DNA from: Saccharina japonica
Lineage: Eukaryota; Sar; Phaeophyceae; Laminariales; Laminariaceae
DNA length: 64,000 nucleotides
Direction of reading: 5' to 3'
NCBI GenBank assembly: GCA_008828725.1
Contig: MEHQ01000323.1
Span: forward strand, 62,001-126,000
The translations under genes and the position numbers were made by a program. Positions 56,069-64,000 of this stretch are shown one piece after another (position 1 is the first letter of the stretch; each line of letters starts with the position of its first letter). The notes below the pieces were generated by a model. The model had not been told where the DNA came from, did not search any database, and saw nothing but the letters and a program-made list of their open reading frames with translations.

Positions 56069-57727
56069 TATCAGCAGCAACGCGGATTTTGATGCGGTTT
56101 GGTTCGATAGATAGCCTATAACCTAAAGCATGTATTAATCTATCAGTGTGTTGAGTAAAGGAGGCAAATAATTCCGCGCAAGAACAGATGGAATATATAG
56201 TCCTTTTCGGCCATTTCTCTTTCAATTCTATATATTTTTATGACGTGATGAACGAATACAACCGCGGCGACCCTGCGGCTATTCCCGCGAAGTATTTAGA
56301 AAAACGTCTGCCACCATCCGGAGTAACCGGCGATCAATCTTCAGCCTGTGTGTAGTGTTTGTTCAAGATATTCAAGAAAATACGATTGCTGTTTTTTTTT
56401 TTGGTATGGTTGTTTGGTTGACACGAAAAGACAAGGCATGATATTGCGGCGAAATAAGCTTCATCGGCACCCCTAACTATGTACCCGCCTTACGTGAATG
56501 CTCCTTCGCTGCTAACACTACGTCAGGACGTCATCTGGCCGTTGTGTTAAGCCCCTATAACGTATATAAGTGTTATCCGAGTGTCGAGTTATCCGATGTG
56601 TGCAATTCGCGTGCTTAACACATGTCTTCGACTTGTTCAGAAAGTTGCCCAACCAAGTACGCAGTTTATTGTTCATTGCAGGAAGAACCACGGAAGGCGT
56701 GCTAAACCATTGGACGTTCAGTACATTTTTCGGCTGTAAAAGAAACAGTAAACATGCTATAAATAACATACAGCAGTAGGTAGCTCGTTTTTAGAGCGTT
56801 TGTTTTTGCTCGTCACGGGGCACTCTTGGATGGGGGTATTCACTGTAAAAACGTATTTTACCCAAAACAGTATACCTGGTATGCATTACACTGCTGTAAA
56901 AAATTATACTGCTCCACTGGAAAAGCGCTACTGCTCTACTGGAAAAGTACAGGCTATGGTCCGTGCAGGACAAGTATCCAATAACGTTTCGGGTCATAAC
57001 TTTTGAAAAACAGTATTTGGAACTTGAAACATAGATTGTCGTGCTAGCTGTGTCGAGATACGTCGATATTCGTCGTGTTTTTGGTAGCTTGGAAAAATGC
57101 AATATTTTCGACGAAAATTGTCCAAAAATGACCCAATTTTTTTTCGAAATGACCCTTGATTGCCTCGAAACATTTTTGGGATACACCCGACAGCGGCGTA
57201 CTTCGCATTTGAGTTGGGGGAGGGGCACAAAAATCTCGGGTATGGCCCAGGAATGCCTGGGTACCATACCCGGGTTTTCAGCTCCAGACACTATAGTTGC
57301 CATTTGGCGATATTGTTTAAAGGTATTTTTTCAGCATCCGTCGACGGTCCAGCCCGCGTTGATGCGTCGGCAGCAGCAGAACAGGGCAGCAAATGAGTGG
57401 GGATGAGTGCTCGTAATATACTTGTATACGTATACATACTCTGAGCGTAAATATTATTACTGTTTACTTATCAAATCGAAGATCAATACGTCCCTATATT
57501 TACGTCTTGCTTGCTGTTTTCGCTGTTTTTTCGCGGTAGATTATGATACGTGCGTACGAGTATATATAGCGGAATGATCATGTGTTCACATTATTAATAC
57601 TAAAAGTAGTACCACTATCGGTATGATACTCACGAGCAGCAAAAAAAACGAAGGCGCAAGAAAACAGAAGACTAATATGCCATTTCAAAACATAACAGAA
57701 TCACGTACCAGAGCGCCGGCAACACAC

Positions 57728-57907
57728 CTGCTTTCTGAGAGCAGCCAGTTTATTCTGCTGTTTCTCTGGCATGGGTTCGGCGATCGCCAACTTAGCCTCC
57801 AGCTGCTTATGCTTCATAGTCTCCAACTTTAGATCGTCTGTTGGGTTTAAACTGCACGCTCCGTCTCCTGCGCCTGGGTAGAGCCCACACTCGCTTGGAA
57901 AGACGAT
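57728..57907 (-). CDS. Probable internal exon encoding a charged helix
   Basis: Sixty codons in phase 0 between an acceptor (CTTTAG) and a donor (CAG/GTGTGT). The carboxyl half, DDLKLETMKHKQLEAKLAIA followed by EPMPEKQQNKLAALRKQ, has the Lys/Glu/Leu spacing of an amphipathic or coiled-coil helix. The amino-terminal part (GLYPGAGDGACSLN) is Gly-rich and may be non-coding. The right edge overlaps the first satellite A units. No neighbouring exon was found, so the gene is unknown. Confidence 0.45.
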
Positions 57908-59650
57908 CTAAAGCTGGCTCCACGAACCTCAGCCACCCAGTGATAAGAGCCGGCGGGGTTGACGTTTACATACCGTGCGGGGAGATATCGACGCTAGGGA
58001 TCACATATTTCATACCTGATTTGTCGCAGTGGTAATGTATGGGGAAAAAAAGTATCTGGAGATAGTACCTTATCCTCTCCGCGTGCGGCATACCCTCAAA
58101 TATTCCCCAGCCAGTCAGTGATGAAGCCAGCGAGGTTGAGGTTTCCACACCGTGCGCGGCGGTGTCGACCCGGGGGACCTCAGTATTCTTCACCGGGTTG
58201 TTGGAGTTGTAGACATATGTAGGTATTCATGATCCGGGAATGGGACTATAACGTCCCCGGGTGGAGCTGGCTTTATTCTCGAGCCCCAGCCAATCAGCAA
58301 TCGGCCGAGGGGGTTAGGGTGTTTGAATCGTGCGGGGCAGTGTAGACGCGTAGACCGGGGGGGGACGATTTTCGTCGCCGTGTTGGTGGAGCTATATATG
58401 TACGGAGGGATTTCCGATCCGGGGAGGGATCGGACCTTATCGTGGATAACGCTGCTCACGGCGTGGGAGCCGCAGCGCCACTGGCGCTATAGCTGCTTGA
58501 CTGTGGCTCGGAAATACAGCCAGTGTCACCCAGTGTCACCCGGAAGATGATAGGGGCCCATTCCCGCATCGGAAATCTTTATAATGTATCTACAACTCCA
58601 ACAACCCAGGGAGGAAAACCGAGACCCCTCTGATCGATACCGCCCCGCACGGTGTAGAAACACCAGCCCCACTGGCTCTATCACTGTTTGGCTGAGGTTC
58701 GACGAGCCAGCGCCACCCGGGGAGGATAATTTGTCATCCGTGCGTCATGAACACTCCGTATGTTCAATACTCACCGCAACGAGGACAAAAATAATACCTC
58801 CTCGGGTCGACACCACCTCGCACGGTGTGGAAACTCCAACACCGCTGACTGGTCGCTCATTGACTGCGGCTAGAAAAGAAAGCGGGGCTCGGTTGTCGTG
58901 TCCAGGTTGTTCGAGTTTTCGCTCGCTATATTTTCGGGACCCAGACAATCAGCGATCGGTCGGTCGGTTGGGCTGGGGTTTCCACACCGTGCCAGGCGGT
59001 TTTGATCCAAGGATAATTGTATTCGTTCCCGGGTTTTCGGAGTTAAAGTGATACGGATGCATTTCCAAACCAGGGATGGGGACCTATTTTCCCCCAGGTG
59101 AGGAGTTGTGGATGCATGGCGGAATTTCCGATCCGGGTATGATACTTTGTCGCCCCCGGGTGGCTCTGGCTTTGTATACGAGCTCCAGCCAATCAGCGGT
59201 CGGCCGGTGTGGCTGGGGTTTCCAAACCGTGAGCGATGTTGTCGATCCGGGGCACCTCGACTTTCGTCCCCGCGTTGTTGAATTTGTACATGTATCGAAG
59301 TCTTCCCGAACCGGGGATGGGGCCCTATCGTGCCCGGGTGGCGCTGGCTTTTTTTCCGAGCCCCGACCAATCAGCGATCGGCCGGTGGGGCTGGGGTTTC
59401 CACACCGTGCGGGGCGTTTTCGAGCCGGGGGATCTTTTTTTCGTCCCAGGGGGGTTGGAGTTGTAGAGATATGGAGGGGTTTCCGAACCAGGGATGGAGC
59501 CCTATGGTCCTCGGGTGCGGCGGGAATGAGGGATTTACCCGAAAGCCTACTTCCGTCGCGCGCGCGGCGGCCCCAGATTTTCCGAGGGCGGCCTGGGGCC
59601 CCTGCTCGACCAATGGGCTACGGGATTCGGAAAATGCAGGGATGAAATGT
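57870..59650. repeat. Satellite A, locus 3 (largest array)
   Basis: About eight to nine units of roughly 180-240 bp in mixed orientation. Plus-orientation TTTCCA(C/A)ACCGTG words occur near 58,142, 58,977, 59,218 and 59,397; inverted units (CGCACGGTGT(A/G)GAAAC) near 58,635 and 58,826. Each unit also has CCAATCAGC.(A/G)TCGGCCG and GTTGTTGGAGTTGTA-like words. ORFs up to 189 codons are repeat artefacts. Confidence 0.85.
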
Positions 59651-59809
59651 AATCCTTGTGATATTTGTATATAGTATGCATAATATATATATGTATAAAT
59701 ATAATATTATACTTTTAAGTATGTATATAACAGAGACAGCAGAAATAAAACGTACATGGTATAGGTTACAGGCTTCACAGAACTGCACTGCGGGGGTGCC
59801 CACACCCGC

Positions 59810-61068
59810 ATGCCACGGATCAAGAAGGGCACTTTTGTTCGGTACGCCAAAGGACGCAGAATAGCGAGGAACCCTGTCGCGTTGTCTGAGCACCATGATA
59901 AACCCAGAGGTGCTGCCTCTAGAGACGATTTGTACACGAATCTCGAGGCAAAAAACGATGTAAGGATGTACGAGGATATTAACGACCACGACTGGCGCGA
60001 TAGTGCTGTTGGCAGCAGCAGTGCATAGCATGGAGGTAGGCCAAGATGCAGTTTAGGCCCGCAGGGCCGCCAGTAGCATCAGGGGTAGCATTCGAAGAGG
60101 ATCGCCCGGCGATGTCGGTAGCAGCTCGCTCGGCGATACAACTAGCCCCAGAGATTGCGCCGCCTCTCTGTGGGGTGAGCCTCGCACCGAGTGTCCACCG
60201 CAGTACGGTTAATCGGCGGACAAAGGCATTGCGCGCTGCGGAGGATCAGGAGATGGCACAGAGTTTGACCAACTGGCTGCAGCAGCGCCCCACCCAAAAA
60301 CAGCCAAACAGCTCTGAAGGTGAGTACTCCTCCTGCTGCTGCCACTGCTGCAGCAACAACAACAACAACAACAACAACAGCTATGTCAAGCCTTGTACGG
60401 AGCGACAGAGGGGATACCGTGTCCGACTCTGGCATAGTCACGGATAGCTTCCACCGAAAATATGAGAGTGCGGGGGCCGGTGGTGGCCGCGACCAAGACC
60501 TTTTAGTCTGTTCGGGTCTAGCGTTGCGGCTTAAGGATTGAGTGGGCAAGGAAGAGTTATCCGAATGGTGCGATGATTAATCCGACGGTTTTCTTGACGG
60601 ATTGGACTATTATGAGGGCTCGAGCGACAACAAGGCTAAGCCTCGCCGCGAACAGCTCCAATATTTCCCCGATGGAAGATTTCCCCTGCTGGGGAGGTCG
60701 CGACCAGCACAAGCGGTAGACCAACCCGTTATACCGGTAGATATTTCGTCCACGCGGTAAAATTCAACAAGGTGAACGCCAAAGGTTCGCAGGGGCAGGG
60801 GAATAGCATGCTACTGCCGTGTGAGGTCGGGAACCTGCCGTTGCGGCTGAAGCGCAAAACATCGAAAAAACTCCGTCTGGCGCGCAAGGTCAATATGCAG
60901 CTGAAAGGGAAAATGTGAACGGCACAGCAACGACGGCGTGCAAGAGCGAGGACGAGCACGCACATTTGCAGCCGCGAGACGTGCATCGAAATTTAAGAAA
61001 GCGGTGGACGAGATTGAGACGGTGGGGTATAATATTGCACACAGCTGCCTGTACCCTGTGTTTAGGTG
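59810..61068 (+). pseudogene. Decayed plus-strand gene of unknown family
   Basis: A series of protein-like frames follow one another. The first is MPRIKKGTFVRYAKGRR to INDHDWRDSAVGSSS. A second, from 60,046 in a different register, runs to AAEDQEMAQSLTNWLQQRP and a GTGAGT donor at 60,320. After a 61-bp intron ending in CAACAG it continues in phase as AMSSLVRSDRGDTVSDSG. That register goes on through TGA (60,539) and TAA (60,575) into SDGFLDGLDYYEGSSDNKA. Later frames carry AEAQNIEKTPSGAQGQYAAE and ASKFKKAVDEIETVGYNIA. The stops and register changes indicate decay. The domain is not recognised. Confidence 0.5.
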
Positions 61069-61910
61069 AAATATATACGAAGTATACATTTATATATATT
61101 TGTGTTCACCCTTTTAGAACTGCACTTCCGTTTTGGGGACACATTACTATGGCCTAGTGTCACATATATGGTTCTGCACAGTGCAGTACAGCACATTTTG
61201 CAGTTTATGGACGCAGCTGTTGTCTATGAATCTGCGGATTGATAAAAAAAAGATTGTGTGTGGATTTCACATTATTCGGAGTATACCTTACTCTACAAAA
61301 AATGCACGTATAGTGCTGTGGCTGCAGTTCGTGAACCTGTTGACTGGTCGCTACAACAGGTAGGGGCGACAGTGAAGCTTGTTCCGCCGCAATATCATGT
61401 CTTGTATTTTCGTCACGATCAAAACAACAATACTCGTAGCGAAATAAAATAAAAAAATCGTATTTCTTGAATACATTGAATAAACACTACATACAGGCTG
61501 AGCTATGATCGACGGTTTCTCTGGATGTGGGTGGAGTTTGCTCTTTATGCTACGTGGCCATGACCGCAGGGTTGCCGTGGTTGTATTGATTCATCACGTT
61601 TAAAACATGTTCACCATTGAAAGAAAAATGGCCGAAAAGGCCTACCAGTATATTTTTCACCTCTTCTTGCGCAGAGTTGTTTGCCTTCTTTAGTTCTCCA
61701 CACTAATATCTTGATGCATGCTCAAGGTTTTAGGCTATCCATCAAAGCAAACTGATTTAAAATCCGCTGTGTTGAAGAGGAGAAACCCAAGCTCAAAAAA
61801 TGGCATTTTTGAGCTGAAAGTTATACCTCCTGCAGGCTGCCATTATTTTCAGTACTAGTTATTATGTCATCATGGAAAGCAACAGCAGAAGAATCTTAGG
61901 CTCTGTCTAG
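61069..61910. other. No gene supported
   Basis: AT-rich sequence with short frames. It may be intronic relative to the exon that starts at 61,911, but no connection can be shown. Confidence 0.35.
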
Positions 61911-62156
61911 GAAGCAAGAATACAGAAAAATGCTGCTGTGTCCCGCGAACAGTGTTTGGACAAGCACGGCGAGACGGCCGATCAAGCGGCTCTGCGTGCG
62001 CGCCAGCAGAAAACTATCGATAGCCGTGGCATCGTTGCAGCAGAAGCTATGCGGAACGCAGCTGTGAAGCAGCGAGACAAGGGCAACGCTGAAGCTGCGA
62101 GGGCAACAATCGCTTGTAACACAGCCTTGACCCAACTCTACCTCTCCCGTCGTTGA
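61911..62156 (+). CDS. Probable terminal exon encoding an Ala-rich helical tail
   Basis: After the acceptor CTCTGTCTAG, 81 codons run from EARIQKNAAVSREQCLDKHG through ETADQAALRARQQKTIDSRG and VAAEAMRNAAVKQRDKGNAE to LTQLYLSRR and TGA. The composition (Ala, Arg, Gln, Glu, Lys) with few aromatic residues predicts long helices. The single open frame and the splice-like start support a real exon. The frame starts in phase 0 if the acceptor is used. No upstream partner is certain; the decayed gene ending near 61,068 is the nearest candidate on this strand. Confidence 0.55.
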   Translation, partial: EARIQKNAAVSREQCLDKHGETADQAALRARQQKTIDSRGIVAAEAMRNAAVKQRDKGNAEAARATIACNTALTQLYLSRR

Positions 62157-62329
62157 GCAAGATCGTGTGTATGTACGCAGGGATGTGTTCATGCACGGAT
62201 GCTCATACTCGTATGTTGACCTATATCTAGAGTTCGGAAATCCGCCGACATTCTAATATTGACAACCGAGGATAGGTTTGACCGTACACGCGTTGTTATA
62301 TCTTATCATTATTATCGTCATCTTTGCCA

Positions 62330-62412
62330 TCCGACAATGTGCATCATGAGCAGCTTCAGCGTTGACCACTCCTAACATTCCCGAAAGCAGAAAACCACGG
62401 AAACAAAGGAAA
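62330..62412. repeat. Direct repeat E, copy 1
   Basis: CCGACAATGTGCATCATGAGC, CTTCAGCGTTGA and CCACGGAAACAAA recur at 63,915-64,000 with substitutions. A weaker match occurs at 13,190. The pair flanks SINE copy 3 and the ACCGCACCGA array. Confidence 0.6.
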
Positions 62413-62593
62413 CCTGTGCGCAAAGTCTAACTGTTTGGCAGCTCTTTTATCTTTGGTTGTGTTCATGCTACGTATCATTGTAATATTTTTTTTCCCCCTA
62501 TGTTCCACTCTGTTATCATGTTACTTTTTCTTTTTTTTTGTCTTGCATGCGCGCGATCACGGGGTTGCTGCATTATATGATGATTCACGTACA

Positions 62594-62667
62594 GAACACT
62601 ACAACAGTAAGCGACTCATCAAAACCATGCAAGCTTATACGCAAAATGGAGGACGAGGGGATCTATG
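62594..62667 (+). CDS. Possible small exon, weak
   Basis: Between an acceptor-like CACGTACAG and the donor GGTATGT, the frame reads NTTTVSDSSKPCKLIRKMED then EGIYG. It is short and unsupported by neighbours. Confidence 0.2.
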
Positions 62668-62739
62668 GGTATGTCTCACCTGTTTGTCTTTCCATACATT
62701 ATTTGACTTATACAGGTAGGTATATATATATATATATAT

Positions 62740-63058
62740 TTTTTTTTTCCCATCCCATTTATTATCTTCGCACTTCCGTCTTTCTCCCTCCCTAGTCGCA
62801 ACTCAGATCCGGGGTCACAAAGTAGGCTCCTCTCCCTCCTCCCCCACTACGGTTCTTGCCTTGCTTTTTGATCGCGAGAAGAGATCAGCACTTTCTTCCC
62901 TCGTCAACTCTCGTCGAATTTTGCTTACCCACGCTATATTATGCGCTCTCGACAGACGGTGTCATTTGAGAATAAAAACCTCCATGGGGAAAATCGAACC
63001 CTCGACATCCGGGCCTATAGGCTTCGTGGCTACCAGTTAGACCACCGGGCGACCGGCT
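62740..63058 (-). mobile_element. tRNA-derived SINE, copy 3
   Basis: The minus-strand tRNA-like head (about 63,058-62,975) has A-box-like GTGGTCTAACTGGTAG and B-box GGGTTCGATTTTCC. The body shares the complements of CAACTCAGATCCGG, CACAAAGTAGGCTC and CCCCCACTACGGTTC with copies 1 and 2. The tail is a T-run at 62,740-62,750, preceded by TA repeats. The head sequences of the three copies differ much more than the bodies. Confidence 0.8.
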
Positions 63059-63149
63059 AAAGCATATTATTAGTATTTCATTTTTGTCACCCGACAATGT
63101 GTACGTAGACTTATTATTAATAGTGAAATTTACGGGGTTCTTCACGGTG

Positions 63150-63600
63150 CGGTTTTCCTTTTTGCCCTCTTGATAACCGCACCGCACCGTAGGTTTCGCA
63201 ATTTTGGAAAACCGCACCGAACGGCACCGTAGCATTACCGATTTCTGAAAACCGCACCGTAGGATGCATGAAAAAAACGAAGCGCACCTTAAGATTTTCA
63301 AAATCTAAAAACAGCACCGAACCGCACCGTAAGATTCTTGATTTCTGAATAACGCACCTAACCGCACCGTAAGATTCCTGATTTTTGAAAACCGCACCGA
63401 ACCGCACCGTAGGATTCCTGATTTCCTAAAACCGCACCGAACCGCACCGTAGGATGCATGAAAAAACCGAACCGCACAGTGGAATTCCCAATATCGGATA
63501 ACCGCACCGAACCGCACCCCAATTTTTTTCGCTTTTTTAAAACCACACCGAACCGGACCGTAGGATTTTCGAAAATAAAACGCACTGTGCACGGACGGTT
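63150..63600. repeat. Tandem repeat of ACCGCACCGA and GATTTC(T/C)(G/T)AAAACCGC units
   Basis: About ten units of 30-50 bp built from ACCGCACCGAACCGCACCGT, AGGATTCCTGATTT and TGAAAACCGC. Minus-strand frames of repeated Arg-Cys-Gly-Phe peptides are artefacts. Confidence 0.9.
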
Positions 63601-63914
63601 AACCGTAAAGAACCCTGGAAAATTACTGCTGCTGTGTGCCAACATGATTCACCCAGGCCCCAATAAGTCCACACCTAAAACGGTGATTTGCAACTTCCGA
63701 ATACTACGAAAACCAGGTGCCCACCTCCGTGTTCAATTAGCCCTACACCTCAAGCTCCTCCCCGTTTACTTCCGTGAATGCAACTAGTGACAACCCCCTT
63801 TCCATATAATGTCCTTGTTTGCAGCTGCTACTTTATGATGGTTTTCCTGCCTTGAGACAGAAACAAGCAATCCTTCGATATATTTGCCCAAATAATCCCA
63901 AGTATTTATGACAT

Positions 63915-64000
63915 CCGACAATGTGTAGCATGAGCTTCAACGTTCATAATTCGTCAGCACCCGAAATATGAAAACAACGGAAATAAAAGTAGCGTCCTCC
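63915..64000. repeat. Direct repeat E, copy 2
   Basis: Second copy of 62,330-62,412, running to the end of the window. 63,601-63,914 shows no gene. Confidence 0.6.

Noticed and set aside
56791-57303. 170-codon minus-strand ORF
   Set aside because: Ser/Tyr/Ile-rich without motifs, begins and ends in unremarkable sequence, no splice context; treated as chance.
1-64000. CRISPR array, bacterial operon, prophage or toxin-antitoxin system
   Set aside because: No regular repeat-spacer pattern, no polycistronic gene arrangement and no ribosome-binding sites; introns and retroelements show a eukaryotic genome.

Overview
The window is nuclear DNA from a eukaryote. It has spliceosomal introns with GT-AG and one GC-AG boundary, very low gene density, several classes of transposon, long microsatellites and two runs of N. 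The only gene family I recognise with certainty is the large subunit of 3-isopropylmalate dehydratase (LeuC, leucine biosynthesis), present as three phase-0 exons at 16,755-18,978. Animals lack this pathway, and the sequence resembles the plant/algal LeuC type from memory of the family. An alga or another leucine-making protist is therefore the most reasonable guess, but the species cannot be named from this window.

Layout. 1-6.1 kb: satellite-like and tandem direct repeats, then a 577-bp inverted repeat with a 7-nt spacer (4,930-6,090). 6.2-14.6 kb: one probable terminal exon, a 780-bp Harbinger-type MITE (TTA target duplication), degenerate minisatellites and an imperfect foldback element. 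14.9-19 kb: the LeuC exons, with a tRNA-derived SINE upstream and a second SINE inside intron 1. 19-21.8 kb: no convincing gene. 21.8-36.9 kb: a mosaic of repeated blocks. It contains a 704-bp hAT-type MITE with an 8-bp target duplication, a block insertion with a matching empty site, possible relics of a reverse-transcriptase palm, TTTG/CAAA microsatellites, and a nearly complete Penelope-like retroelement on the minus strand (35,762-32,651). 36.9-43.85 kb: a tandem duplication of about 3.58 kb period. 44-50 kb: scattered exon-like stretches, GATATATCC-rich repeats and a GC-rich minus-strand pseudogene. 50-53 kb: a roughly 75-bp satellite and its diverged relatives. 53-64 kb: a second large field of the satellite seen near 1.5 kb, a decayed plus-strand gene (59.8-61.1 kb), two further exon-like ORFs, a third SINE and a tandem ACCGCACCGA-type repeat.

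The most interesting object is the Penelope-like element. The GIY-YIG nuclease lies upstream of the reverse transcriptase, the reverse of the canonical Penelope order. It is joined in the same frame through a single TAG codon, and the palm motif C (FIDD) follows after an overlap of reading frames. The mobile elements and duplications, not a metabolic gene cluster, shape this window. LeuC is the one identifiable cellular function, and only its middle part is visible.
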